Shown here in pieces: positions 1 to 8,787 of a stretch of DNA of 64,000 bases. The notes under the pieces were generated by a model that worked only from the letters and a program-made list of their open reading frames with translations, was not told the DNA's origin and did no database searches. Source of the stretch: Myxococcales bacterium 68-20 (GTDB taxonomy: Bacteria > Myxococcota_A > Polyangia > Polyangiales > Polyangiaceae); NCBI GenBank assembly GCA_001899635.1, contig MKVQ01000043.1:493962-557961 (forward strand), given 5' to 3'. A program made the translations under genes and the position numbers. The number at the start of each line of letters is the position of its first letter. Position 1 is the stretch's first letter.

Positions 1-939
1 GCGTGGGCCGTCGGGCACACCATTGCGCCCGATGAGGTCGACCTTCGGTCGGATGGCGACGGACGTATCGTCCTCGATCGCGACGATCTGCAAGGTCGGA
101 ACTCCGACCTGATCGACGCCAGGGGCATTGCCCGCACCACCGAACAGGCCCCGCCCGAAGGTGTAGCCCTTACCTCCCCACGCGCTCGCAACGACGTAGT
201 TCTTGCGAAGCGAGCTGGTGGGCAGAAGCAGCGTCGCGCTCGGGGTGAAGCTTCGAGCACCACCATACGGATAAATCGAGTACATCGACACCGGCGCGTC
301 GGTCGTGACGAACGACGCGTTCCCGAATCCGGTGCCGACAATCGCTTGCTCTTGGTCGAAAATGGGCTTTACTCCATCCGGGCAAGCGGCCCACTTCGAC
401 GTGTCCGAAGGTTTGGGATTCGACAGGAACACGACGGCGCCTCCACCGGGAGGAATGGGGCCGTCGAGCTTCTTGTGCTTCACGATCTCGTCTTCGATGT
501 ACGGCACCCAGACGGCGTCATCGAGAGGCATCTCCTGTCCCTTGAACTCGAAGCGAAGCGTGGCCGGCAACGACCAGTTGTTCGCCACGAAGAACGCGGC
601 GCAGCTGCCTGTGCCGTATTCGCTGTTCACCGTGGGGACCAAGAACGAGCAGCCCACGGAGCCTTCATTCACCGCAGCGGCTTCGCAGGCCGCGAAGCAC
701 TCGCCCTTGCCGCACGCCTGCTCCGGTCCACACTCCTTGACGACGTTGTCCGAGCAGTCGACGACCGAGCGCAGGTCGCGCGAACAGCGTACGCCGCTGC
801 ACGCAGGCGGGCTCGCCTGCCCCGCGTCCGGGGCAAACGTCTGCGCTTGGCTGTCGTCGTGCCAGCCCGCGCGCTCCGACGAGCAGCCCAGCCACCCAAC
901 GAACGCGGCGACGACGAAGTTGAACGAATGCCTTCGCAT
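1..939 (-). CDS. IgGFc-binding-domain-like lipoprotein (partial, C-terminus outside window)
   Basis: At least 313 residues, reading leftward off the window edge. ATG at 939 has AAGGA about 8 nt upstream; a second in-frame ATG at 948 sits too close to it. The N-terminus is a lipoprotein signal ending in WLGC (Cys19), followed by a polar linker and a short Cys-rich segment (about residues 45-85). The rest is beta-rich and carries the blocks YPYGGARSF and LLPTSSLRKNYVVASAWGG, typical of the IgGFc-binding-like domain seen in many myxobacterial surface proteins. It is the last gene of the minus-strand cluster, 95 nt after the RCC1 lipoprotein. A surface adhesion or recognition role is inference from the family. 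Confidence 0.85.
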   Translation of the reverse strand, partial: MRRHSFNFVVAAFVGWLGCSSERAGWHDDSQAQTFAPDAGQASPPACSGVRCSRDLRSVVDCSDNVVKECGPEQACGKGECFAACEAAAVNEGSVGCSFLVPTVNSEYGTGSCAAFFVANNWSLPATLRFEFKGQEMPLDDAVWVPYIEDEIVKHKKLDGPIPPGGGAVVFLSNPKPSDTSKWAACPDGVKPIFDQEQAIVGTGFGNASFVTTDAPVSMYSIYPYGGARSFTPSATLLLPTSSLRKNYVVASAWGGKGYTFGRGLFGGAGNAPGVDQVGVPTLQIVAIEDDTSVAIRPKVDLIGRNGVPDGPR

Positions 940-1034
940 GAGAACCATCCTTACTGGACTCGACCAATCGCAGACGACGACGCCGCGCACGACGCGAGAC
1001 CTCGTGCGCCACCCCACTCACCACGCGGACGCGA

Positions 1035-2387
1035 CTACTCGAAGACGACTGTCTCAGGGTCGAGGTGAATGTCCGGATCGCGAGCACCACGACCGAGCTG
1101 CCCACGGGCGTTTTGCCCCCAACACATCACCGAGCCCTCGCGCAGCAGCGCGCAGATTGCGCTATCCATGATCGCGACGGCTACCGTTTCACCCTCGAGC
1201 CCGCGGATCTGGACCGGCGACGCCTGATCGACGCTCGGGTGGGTGCCGAGCTGTCCGCTCTCGTTGGCGCCCCAGCAGTAGAGATCTCCCTTCGCCGTGA
1301 TGACGCAGGTGTTGTCTGCACCGGCCGCCACGTCGACGGGCACGACGTCCGCGGGAAGCACCACGCGTGCGGGAGCGAGCTCGTCGGCTTTCCGCGTCGT
1401 ACCGAGTTGCCCGCGAGCGTTCTTGCCCCAGCAATGAACGCTTCCTCGACCGAGCGCGCACGCGTGTGCCGCCCCGCCGGTCACCTTCGACACGCCCGAG
1501 ACGGCGACCGCCTTGGGCGCGGGCTCGTCTACGAGCGAGCTCACACGTCCGAGCTGGTCGGTCGTGCCGGCCCCCCATGACAGAACTTCGCCGTCATCGG
1601 TCAGCGCGAAGCCGTTCTTGAGCGTCCCCGCTGCACCGCGCACCGCGCGAGTCACCCGATCGGCTAGACCTGCCCCGAGCACCTCCGGAGGCCCAGCGTC
1701 CGCGGCAGTTAGCGATTGAGCGAGCTGCAGCCTGCCGTTCTCGCCCCACGACCACAAGCGTGCGTCCGCGTCGACGGCCAGCGCAAACGTGGCGGTCAGG
1801 GCGATCGCCGTCGATCGCACGTTCGGGACGACGAGCGGCTCCGGCTCGGGCGATCGCGAGCCGCCCCCAAGCTGGCCCGACGCGTTTGAGCCGAAGCAAG
1901 CAACTTCGCCCGATTCGAGGATGACACATGTCGTGCCCGTTCCTCCCGCGCCGGCCGCCGCGACCGCGACAGCGCCCGCGATATCGAGGACACGCCGCGG
2001 GGCGCCTTCCTGAATCGAAGTCGGTCCGCCGTCGGCCCGCCCGATCCCGAGTTGCCCGGAGTCGTTTGCTCCCCAGCAGCGCACCGATCGATCCTCGATG
2101 AGCGTGCATGCGTGTGCGCCCCCTCGCGCGGCGATTTGGGTCACGCAAGGCTTGGTGGCGCATTGAACCGAAAGATCGTATGGCTGAGACGGTGACTCGG
2201 CATCGTCGGCACCGTCGCTCGATAGGTCGCCGTCGGTCCCGGCCTCCGGTTTCGTGTCCTCGGGATCGTGCTCGAGCCTAGACTGCGTCTCCGCGGACGA
2301 CGAGCATGCCTCCAACACGCATAGGAGGGCGCCGGCACCGCACAGCCCGAGGGGCATGACGCCGGCACCCCGGAACCACCGATTCAT
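1035..2387 (-). CDS. RCC1-repeat beta-propeller lipoprotein
   Basis: 450 residues. The ATG at 2387 overlaps the previous stop as ATGA, which fixes the start. The signal peptide ends in LEAC (Cys28), followed by an Asp/Gly/Ser linker to about residue 75. The body is a series of RCC1 repeats of about 50 residues recognisable by CWGANDSGQLG, CWGKNARGQLG, CWGANESGQLG and CWGQNARGQLG. Bacterial RCC1 proteins fold as seven-bladed propellers and usually serve protein-protein contact rather than nucleotide exchange. As a lipoprotein it should sit on the outer membrane, periplasmic or surface face. It is third of three genes joined by 4-nt overlaps. Confidence 0.92.
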   Translation of the reverse strand: MNRWFRGAGVMPLGLCGAGALLCVLEACSSSAETQSRLEHDPEDTKPEAGTDGDLSSDGADDAESPSQPYDLSVQCATKPCVTQIAARGGAHACTLIEDRSVRCWGANDSGQLGIGRADGGPTSIQEGAPRRVLDIAGAVAVAAAGAGGTGTTCVILESGEVACFGSNASGQLGGGSRSPEPEPLVVPNVRSTAIALTATFALAVDADARLWSWGENGRLQLAQSLTAADAGPPEVLGAGLADRVTRAVRGAAGTLKNGFALTDDGEVLSWGAGTTDQLGRVSSLVDEPAPKAVAVSGVSKVTGGAAHACALGRGSVHCWGKNARGQLGTTRKADELAPARVVLPADVVPVDVAAGADNTCVITAKGDLYCWGANESGQLGTHPSVDQASPVQIRGLEGETVAVAIMDSAICALLREGSVMCWGQNARGQLGRGARDPDIHLDPETVVFE

Positions 2388-3547
2388 AGCGTGTGCCCCT
2401 TGAGTGCAAAGCCAGCGCCGACAATCCACATCTCCTTGTCCGTACCGTGGGTCCCCGTAATGGTTCGCGGAGGAAACTTGGGCCCCATATTCAAACTCCT
2501 TCTCACCGTCTCGACGCCGTTCCAGTGATCGAAGTAGGCGAACGAGTTTGCCACGTACACGTCATCCCAGGAACGGCCCCACAACGCAGCGGGAGGAACG
2601 TCCGCACTGAGCACGTCATGAGGCCGTTCCCCGGCGCCAGCACTCGGAAAGACGAAGTTCCCATTCTCGTCCAGCGTGGAATAGCCCACACTAATCCATC
2701 CCGCGCCGACGCCGTAATTCATGATGACGAAACGCCGGCCTCCGGCAGGCACATCGAAGACCGCCCCGGCAGCAGCGATGCGCCCGCGGTTAAGCGTAAG
2801 GCCCAGCGCCGTCGCACCTTCCACGGACAGCGCGAAAAACCGAGACTCGTCTCGACCGGTGCCGGAGACCGCGCCAGGAACATACCCGCCTGCGTACACG
2901 CCAACTCCTGGGCGACCGAAGACCGTCGTCGTCCGGAGCCCGGGCACGCCGAGCGGATAGGTCGTCAGCGTCGAGCCATCGAAGTGATCGACGTAACCGT
3001 CACGACTCGAGAGCCATACGTCGCTCTCGCCCGATCCGAAGATCGACCGCACGATCGAGGCGTGTCCGCTTTCGAAGAGCTTCCAGACGCCGGCTTCGTC
3101 GCGCCGAAGGATGATTCCCTGCGCTCCACCGACCCACACGGTCCTCGACGTCGCCCAGACCGAACGGAGGGGGTATCCAGTTTGATACTCGACACGCCAA
3201 CTCTTGCCATCATAGTGAAGGACACTGCCTTCACTGCTGACGCTCCAGACGTCGTCCGAAGAGACGGCCCATACCCCCGACAGTGACGGTGGTTGGCCGA
3301 GCGGCGAGAGCGGCAGTCTCGTTTCGCAGAATCCGCCATCTTCGCAGATGAGGGGTCGTTCCGCGTCGGGCTCGTCGGCGCCGCCGTCAGCGCTGGCCTC
3401 GTCGACGTGGCCGGAGTCTTCGAGTGGAACATCTATGCTCGCTCCGGCGTCCGGGTCGAGATCATCGCGGTCACTGCTGCCGGTAGAGCAGGCAACGAAC
3501 ACCCCGAGGCCCATCGCGCTGACGAGCACGAATCCCATGTATCTCAT
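2384..3547 (-). CDS. Beta-propeller repeat lipoprotein
   Basis: 387 residues. The ATG at 3547 overlaps the upstream stop by 4 nt (ATGA). Lipobox FVAC (Cys20), then an acidic linker (about 21-75) before two Cys residues in ICEDGGFCETRL. The body has repeated units of the form VWAVSSDDVWSVSSEGSVLHYDG, SDVWLSSRDGYVDHFDG and WGRSWDDVYVANSFAYFDHWNG, the W-(x)n-DVW-x-HxDG blade signature common in Myxococcota secreted propellers. It is a paralogue of the next gene upstream (3544-4659), with the same linker plan and blade motif. Function unknown; surface-exposed recognition protein is inference. Confidence 0.88.
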   Translation of the reverse strand: MRYMGFVLVSAMGLGVFVACSTGSSDRDDLDPDAGASIDVPLEDSGHVDEASADGGADEPDAERPLICEDGGFCETRLPLSPLGQPPSLSGVWAVSSDDVWSVSSEGSVLHYDGKSWRVEYQTGYPLRSVWATSRTVWVGGAQGIILRRDEAGVWKLFESGHASIVRSIFGSGESDVWLSSRDGYVDHFDGSTLTTYPLGVPGLRTTTVFGRPGVGVYAGGYVPGAVSGTGRDESRFFALSVEGATALGLTLNRGRIAAAGAVFDVPAGGRRFVIMNYGVGAGWISVGYSTLDENGNFVFPSAGAGERPHDVLSADVPPAALWGRSWDDVYVANSFAYFDHWNGVETVRRSLNMGPKFPPRTITGTHGTDKEMWIVGAGFALKGHTL

Positions 3548-4659
3548 CGAAGCGCTCCCCAGTGGAGAAGGCCACCTTCTCCACCGATCCATACATCGTC
3601 GGAGCTCGCGCCCCAAATCGTGCGAAGATTGCCGACATACCCGGGGATCTCGACGCGGCCCCAGCCATTTCCATCGAAATGGAGAACGGTTCCCTCGTCG
3701 CCGGCGGCCCAGATGTCGTCGGGCGAGAATCCGAATACGGCGTTGAGCATCACCGACGTCCCCGAATCCGAAACATGCCAAGCCGCTCCGTCGTAGTGAA
3801 AGATCGCCCCGTAGCTGCCTACGACCCAGACGTGCGCGTCGTAGCCCCACGCAGCCTGAAGGTTGATTTGTGAATCCAGCGGCACCACGACGCCACTCCC
3901 CACCGGGGACTCGCGATACCGCACGACGCCGCCATGATCTCCGACCAGCCAGATGAATTTGCCCGGCACCACATGCATGGCGCGAATTGCCATTTTATGG
4001 GCGAGGTTGGTGGCCTCCACGACAGGGTCGGGCACGAACGCATACTTGTTCGTGACGGGGTCGAATTGCCCCAGAAGCTTGTCGTTCACGTACTCACCGG
4101 CGAGGGGTGCGTTGCAGGTGTAAATCGCTCCGTCCGCGAGGGCGGCGACGCCCGAGAAGTAGCGCACGCCCGCCGGTCGACTCACGATGACGGTGCTCGG
4201 ATCGATACCGCGATGCACGATGGCCCTGCCTGAGACGCCCCATACCTCGCTTGGGGTGAGCGCAATGCTGGTCAGGACTTCGGTGGACGCCGACTCCACA
4301 GCGTTCCATTGCTCGCCGTCCCAGCGCATGAGCAGACCACGGGACGCGCTCGCCCATACGTCGTCCTTGGCGCGGCCCGCAATGGAGACCACGGAGCCGA
4401 CCGTAAGAGGGCTCGGCACGCGGCATATCGTTCCGACACCGCAAGGACGGACCGCGTCGCCCTCGGGTGCAGCGTCGTTAGGCGCCGACGCCTCGTAGCT
4501 CGCGTCGGGGACAACGACGCCTTCGGGCACTTCCTCGCGCGGCTGGCCTTCCTCGCTCGAGACCGCACAAGCCGCCACCGCCAGAACCGTCGCCGATAGC
4601 GGAGCTACCAGCCACACGACGAGCCGCACCCTATGCCCACCGGGTTCTCGAGCGTTCAC
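3544..4659 (-). CDS. Beta-propeller repeat lipoprotein (paralogue of downstream gene)
   Basis: 371 residues. GTG at 4659 overlaps the upstream stop as GTGA, the basis for the start; an in-frame GTG at 4629 is the alternative. Signal peptide with lipobox VAAC (Cys31), then an acidic linker and RPCGVGTICRVPSPLT, matching the CEDGGFCETRLPLSP block of its neighbour. Blades show KDDVWASASRGLLMRWDGEQW, DAHVWVVGSYGAIFHYDG, PDDIWAAGDEGTVLHFDG and SDDVWIGGEGGLLHWG. The two neighbours look like an old tandem duplication. No catalytic residues are seen. Confidence 0.87.
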   Translation of the reverse strand: MNAREPGGHRVRLVVWLVAPLSATVLAVAACAVSSEEGQPREEVPEGVVVPDASYEASAPNDAAPEGDAVRPCGVGTICRVPSPLTVGSVVSIAGRAKDDVWASASRGLLMRWDGEQWNAVESASTEVLTSIALTPSEVWGVSGRAIVHRGIDPSTVIVSRPAGVRYFSGVAALADGAIYTCNAPLAGEYVNDKLLGQFDPVTNKYAFVPDPVVEATNLAHKMAIRAMHVVPGKFIWLVGDHGGVVRYRESPVGSGVVVPLDSQINLQAAWGYDAHVWVVGSYGAIFHYDGAAWHVSDSGTSVMLNAVFGFSPDDIWAAGDEGTVLHFDGNGWGRVEIPGYVGNLRTIWGASSDDVWIGGEGGLLHWGALR

Positions 4660-5825
4660 TTCGCCGCCTCCGGTTGCCCGGGCTCGCACGGCCCTACGAG
4701 GCAGGTGCCGCCTGAACAGACCTGGTTGGGAGCACACGCGTTGCCGCACGCACCGCAGTTGCGGTTGTCGACGAGCGTATTGACCTCGCAGCCGTTCTCG
4801 TCGAGCCGGTCGCAATCTGCGTAGGGCGCGACGCACCTGCCTCCGCAAACGCCGAGCGAGCACGTGGGCTCGAAGTTGGGGCGTCCCCTACCCGGACACT
4901 GGCGAGCGCACCCCCCACAGTTGTTCGGATCGTCGTCGAGCCGTCGACATGGACCGTCGACGGAACTATCGGGACAGCGAGTTTCGCCGTCACCGCACAG
5001 GCACTTGTAGGACGAGCCCGACTTAGCGCAGAACTTACCGGGCGGGCATGCGTGACCGCACTCGCTGCAGTTCTGATCCGTGCCGAGCGTGACCTCGCAT
5101 CCGTCCGCAAGATCTCCGTTGCAGTTCCTCCGTGTGGTGCTGACGCAGACCGGCTGGTCGCATTCCCAATCTTTGCAGCCGTAAGTCATCGTGGGGTGGA
5201 GGGGCGGCTTCCCCGGTGGATTGGAATCGCACACGACGCCACACTCGCCACAGTTCTTGACGTCGGCCTGAAGATTTACACAAATGCCACTGCATATGTC
5301 GTTTTTGCCGGCCGCAACGCACGGATGATAGCAACTGCCCTTGTTGCATAGCCATCCTTGGGGACACTCGTACTCGCAGGATCCGCAATGCAGCGGATCG
5401 TTTGCATTCACATTTGTTTCACACCCATTATTGACGTCGCCGTCACAGTCTTGAAAGTCGCCAGCCGGCGCACTGCAGCCAAACACACACTCCCCTTTGA
5501 CGCACAACCACTTGCTCTTGTAGTTGTAAACATTCTTGTTGCAGCTAATTCCGCAACCCCCGCAGTTTTCGTCGTCGGTGAGGAGGTTCACGTCGCAGGG
5601 GAATTGGGACGACGGGCACGTCGCGTGAGGGAACGAACACGTCGTCACCGCGCACATCTCGACATCCTCGGGCAGCGAGGCGTCGGTCGCCGCGTCCGCG
5701 GCCCCGGTGAACTGAACGGGACCGGCGTCGGGGGTTGCTTCGACGAGCGTGTAGTCGCGCTCCGTGCAACTGAAGATGACGGCAGCGGCCGACAATACGG
5801 CGACACTAGCGGAAGAGATTCTCAT
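4656..5825 (-). CDS. Cysteine-rich repeat lipoprotein
   Basis: 389 residues. ATG at 5825 is preceded by GAGGGGAACC, a good ribosome site. Lipobox FSC (Cys20), acidic linker to about residue 55, then more than 35 Cys in repeated modules of the type NCGGCGISC, HCGSCEYEC, NCGECGVVC, NCSECGHAC, NCGGCARQC and NCGACGNAC, each followed by a Cys-containing loop and often by NGCE. Such modules occur in myxobacterial secreted tryptophan-poor, disulfide-rich proteins and resemble plant-type and EGF-like mini-domains only loosely. First of four lipoprotein genes that are linked by 4-nt overlaps, 70 nt after the anti-sigma-like gene. Confidence 0.9.
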   Translation of the reverse strand: MRISSASVAVLSAAAVIFSCTERDYTLVEATPDAGPVQFTGAADAATDASLPEDVEMCAVTTCSFPHATCPSSQFPCDVNLLTDDENCGGCGISCNKNVYNYKSKWLCVKGECVFGCSAPAGDFQDCDGDVNNGCETNVNANDPLHCGSCEYECPQGWLCNKGSCYHPCVAAGKNDICSGICVNLQADVKNCGECGVVCDSNPPGKPPLHPTMTYGCKDWECDQPVCVSTTRRNCNGDLADGCEVTLGTDQNCSECGHACPPGKFCAKSGSSYKCLCGDGETRCPDSSVDGPCRRLDDDPNNCGGCARQCPGRGRPNFEPTCSLGVCGGRCVAPYADCDRLDENGCEVNTLVDNRNCGACGNACAPNQVCSGGTCLVGPCEPGQPEAAK

Positions 5826-5895
5826 GGTTCCCCTCGACGGACGTTCGAGTCGGTTCGGGACGCAAGGTGACTTTCGAAGAAGAGCAGGGCGGCTG

Positions 5896-6708
5896 TCATG
5901 GTTCGCCAACGCACGACGCTCGGACCCGTTCCGCGAGCATGGACGAAGGCTCCTCGCTCAAGAATGACGACGACAGCTCCCTCGCCTCGCCTCGCCGACC
6001 AAGCGCGCACAGGACGAGCACCTGTTCTCCTCGTCGTTCCTGACGGAGAACGCCTTTGGGGAACCGCAGCTGGTGCTCTTGCAACAGCACCAGCGCGCGA
6101 GCCCCCTCTCCTTGGAGCAAGAATGAATGCGCACTCCGGAGGAGCCGAGTTTCCTCCTCGAGCGAGCCCGCCTCTCTCGTGGGCTCACTCTCCGGCGCGC
6201 GTTTCACGGCAGCTCCTGCGTATTTCGTTTGAAGCGCCGCCACCTTTTCCGAGCTCGGAGGAGCGCCGGTTCGCTCGGCGAGCGCGGGAGTGGCGTGATC
6301 GGAAGCAGAGGGAAGCTCCCAAGGGGAGACAGTTCGAGCGGGATCGGGAGGCGTCGTCGCAGCATTCGCTATCTCGTCGGATGCGGAGGCTCTCGCTTCG
6401 GGCGTGCGATCGATCGAAGGCGCTTCCATCGGCGCCCCCGCGCTCGAGGAGCTCGCGCTTTGGAGCCGCCACGCTCCTATCCCGAGCATTCCGCCGATCG
6501 CGGCGATGGTCAGCGCCTTGAGTGGCGCGTGTGTGAAGCGCCTTCGCGGGATGGCCTCGGCCGAGCGCTGGACGGATGGCGTCTCCCAGACATTTCCCAG
6601 CCTCTTGGTGAGCTGCGCGCGTACGAGCTCGCGCGCTCCCTCCGGCGGAGCGTCGAGACCGCGCACTTCGGCACAGAACGCATCGGTGTCTTTCGATAGC
6701 TCGGTCAC
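5896..6708 (-). CDS. Anti-sigma-factor-like single-pass membrane protein
   Basis: 270 residues. The GTG at 6708 overlaps the sigma-factor stop as GTGA, showing translational coupling. Residues 1-60 are polar and probably cytoplasmic; a hydrophobic segment ALTIAAIGGMLGIGAW lies near residues 65-80; then a Ser/Ala/Pro/Glu-rich periplasmic linker. The C-terminal 80 residues (LLRSAHSFLLQGEGARALVL and LCALGRRGEARELSSSFL) look like two TPR-type helical pairs. Position directly behind an ECF sigma gene and the topology suggest an anti-sigma factor, although I see no clear zinc-binding ZAS motif (HxxxCxxC). The pairing is inference. Confidence 0.75.
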   Translation of the reverse strand: MTELSKDTDAFCAEVRGLDAPPEGARELVRAQLTKRLGNVWETPSVQRSAEAIPRRRFTHAPLKALTIAAIGGMLGIGAWRLQSASSSSAGAPMEAPSIDRTPEARASASDEIANAATTPPDPARTVSPWELPSASDHATPALAERTGAPPSSEKVAALQTKYAGAAVKRAPESEPTREAGSLEEETRLLRSAHSFLLQGEGARALVLLQEHQLRFPKGVLRQERRGEQVLVLCALGRRGEARELSSSFLSEEPSSMLAERVRASCVGEP

Positions 6709-7244
6709 GAGTCACTCCATGAGCTACGGGCACGATGGCGCCTCATTCCTTGTTCGAACTGCGCGCGCGCGGCCCGTAGGCGCGTGTAGACGGTGTTGAC
6801 GTTCAGGCCGCAAGCTTCGGCAATCTCCGGGACGGTCCATTGCTCGAGCTCCGAGAGCACGAAGAGCGCGCGCTTCTCGTCGTCCATGCCCTCCAAAACT
6901 CGGCGGCAGAGCTTCAGCTTCTGCGCCGTGTCCGCGCTTTCGTCCGGACCACGGTCGTGCGCCGGCAATACGTCGGGATCCGTGTCGTCACCGACGGCGT
7001 CGAGCCCTTTCCGCCGTCGCCGCCGCCGGTAGTCGAGCACGGTGCGACTGACGATGGCGAAGAGCCACGTTTTGAGCGCGGCGCGGGGCTCGAAGTCGTC
7101 GAGGCGACGGTAGACGACGATGAAGACCTCCTGGCAAACGTCAGCGACGGCGGAGTCCGGGACCCCCAAGCGCGAGACCGTGCGCCACACGAAGTCGAAG
7201 TGGTCTTCGTAGACACGTCCGAACGTGTGCTCGGCTTGCTTCAC
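6705..7244 (-). CDS. ECF-family RNA polymerase sigma factor
   Basis: About 179 residues from GTG 7244, chosen because GGTGGGG lies 5 nt upstream and the length suits the family; in-frame GTG 7340 and TTG 7367 would lengthen it. Region 2 is clear: FGRVYEDHFDFVWRTVSRLG, then DVCQEVFIVVYRRLDDFEPR and LKTWLFAIVSRTVLDYRRR. Region 4 follows: EKRALFVLSELEQWTVPEIAE and GLNVNTVYTRLRAARAQFEQ, a helix-turn-helix for the -35 element. It likely directs transcription of its own cluster. Overlaps the anti-sigma-like gene by 4 nt. Confidence 0.92.
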   Translation of the reverse strand: MKQAEHTFGRVYEDHFDFVWRTVSRLGVPDSAVADVCQEVFIVVYRRLDDFEPRAALKTWLFAIVSRTVLDYRRRRRRKGLDAVGDDTDPDVLPAHDRGPDESADTAQKLKLCRRVLEGMDDEKRALFVLSELEQWTVPEIAEACGLNVNTVYTRLRAARAQFEQGMRRHRARSSWSDS

Positions 7245-7373
7245 GTCGGCCCCACCGGCGTCCCCGGCGTGCTCCGTGCTTTCGCGGGTTCCACGGGGTA
7301 TCGAAACGGCCGGCCGAAGCGCAGCGGGGAGAAGTGCCACGAGCCCTTCATGGTCGTCTGCGAGCAAACCCGT

Positions 7374-8408
7374 TTAGAAAATGCGCGCCTCCACCCCGAC
7401 GCTGAGTTGGCCCCCGGCGCTCGAGGGACTGAAGATGACGCTGGCCCCGTCGGAGGGGCCGAGGTCGCTCAGGACGAACCGAGAGCGAACGAGGGGGGCC
7501 GTGACCTCGACCGTTGCCACGATGGCAGCCGACCTTCCGAGCGGATACGCGCCGAAGGCTCCGGCTCGGACCGCGGGCCAGAACGTGACCATTCGGTAAC
7601 GTCGCTCCCCCCCGAAGCCGACGGCGGCTAGGCGTTCCACTCCCGTCCCTGCGCATCCACCGAGCTCGAATCGGCCGACAAGAGGCGCGTAGCACCCGCG
7701 CACGGCGAGGCGCATGAGCTGAAATTCCCCGCCAATCGAGGGTTGGTCCGGATGCGCGACGCGTTGTGGCCAATGTGCGCCGACCTCGAGCCCGACGCGG
7801 AATGGGCGTGGCCTCCAGGCGGAGTTGATCATGAAGCCTGGCCCCGGACTCGGGAGGCTTCCCAGAGTGGCGGTCGCTCCCGCTCCCAATGCCAGCAGCT
7901 GACGTGCGGGAACTACGCTCACGGGGCGAGGAATCGATTCGGTCCTTCGCTGGGGAGAAGGTGGAGGCACCGTCGTCGGCAGAGGGACCTCCGATGGCGT
8001 GGGCGACCGCTCCGCGGCGTCAACCATCGCGAGCGCCAGGATCACCGCCATCGCATGCCCGATCTCGACGCACGACTTGCCGACGATCGATCGTTCCGTG
8101 GTGGCTTTCTCCCCGCCTCTGGAACCGTCCGCGCTCACGATCAAGCGGACTCTCCATGCGTCCGGCTCCGACTGGAGAACGTTGGCCCATGCATCGAGTG
8201 GCCGTGGCGCGCTCAGCGCAGCGATCCGTTCGGCTTCGGCAACGATGTTCGCGCTGGACGGACACGATCCCGGAGGCTCCCAATCCAAATGGATGGGGGA
8301 CCGCGCCTCTTCAGCCCGAGCCGAACCGGTCACCGCGCACCACGCGAGCACGCAGGAGAGAGGCGCTTTCCAAACCCGAGCTCGAGCTCGTCCAGCGCTC
8401 CGCCTCAC
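7374..8408 (-). CDS. Secreted outer-membrane-barrel-like protein of unknown function
   Basis: 344 residues from GTG 8408. Signal peptide ends in ARAEE (about residue 33). Residues 40-130 form a mixed domain containing SCVEIGHAMAVILALAMVDAA; a Pro/Ser/Thr-rich linker follows (130-165); the rest (170-344) alternates Gly and aromatic or hydrophobic residues, as in GLEVGAHWPQRV, RLAVRGCYAPLVGRFELGGC and the terminal GGQLSVGVEARIF ending in Phe, as in outer-membrane barrels. It directly precedes the ECF sigma gene on the same strand and probably starts the cluster. Proteins of this layout often accompany myxobacterial ECF sigma genes, but their role is unknown to me. Confidence 0.8.
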   Translation of the reverse strand: MRRSAGRARARVWKAPLSCVLAWCAVTGSARAEEARSPIHLDWEPPGSCPSSANIVAEAERIAALSAPRPLDAWANVLQSEPDAWRVRLIVSADGSRGGEKATTERSIVGKSCVEIGHAMAVILALAMVDAAERSPTPSEVPLPTTVPPPSPQRRTESIPRPVSVVPARQLLALGAGATATLGSLPSPGPGFMINSAWRPRPFRVGLEVGAHWPQRVAHPDQPSIGGEFQLMRLAVRGCYAPLVGRFELGGCAGTGVERLAAVGFGGERRYRMVTFWPAVRAGAFGAYPLGRSAAIVATVEVTAPLVRSRFVLSDLGPSDGASVIFSPSSAGGQLSVGVEARIF

Positions 8409-8520
8409 TGGAACAGCTTATTCGAGCCGAGGCACCGAGTCAGCGCGCTTCGACGGCTGCGCTTTCTCCGCGGCCCCGCCCGGAGGCCCGGAACGGCGCT
8501 AAGATGCCGGGAGCGAATCC

Positions 8521-8766
8521 ATGAGGGACACCATCGTCGTCGCGCTCCTCGTCGTCGCCTTCGCGCTCGTGATCACGATGCACGTCGCGATCACGATCGG
8601 CCTCGCGAAGCGCAAGCCGCGATGGCGCGCCCTCGTCGCGTTCGTCGTTCCCCCCTTCGCTCCGTATTGGGCGTGGCACGAGCACATGCGGCGGCGCATG
8701 GGCCTCTGGGTCGGGGCCGTCCTCGTGTACCTCGCCATGCTCGTGCTCGCGTCGCGCGGCTCCTGA
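8521..8766 (+). CDS. Small two-helix membrane protein
   Basis: 81 residues. Helix 1 is about residues 5-27 (IVVALLVVAFALVITMHVAI), then a basic loop KRKPRW, a second hydrophobic stretch ALVAFVVPPFAPYWAW with a Pro pair, RRRMG, and a final helix GLWVGAVLVYLAMLVLA. High third-position GC on this strand supports coding. Divergent from the minus-strand sigma cluster and convergent with rsgA. Function not recognised. Confidence 0.75.
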   Translation: MRDTIVVALLVVAFALVITMHVAITIGLAKRKPRWRALVAFVVPPFAPYWAWHEHMRRRMGLWVGAVLVYLAMLVLASRGS

Positions 8767-8787
8767 GACGCGCCGCGCGCAGACCGT

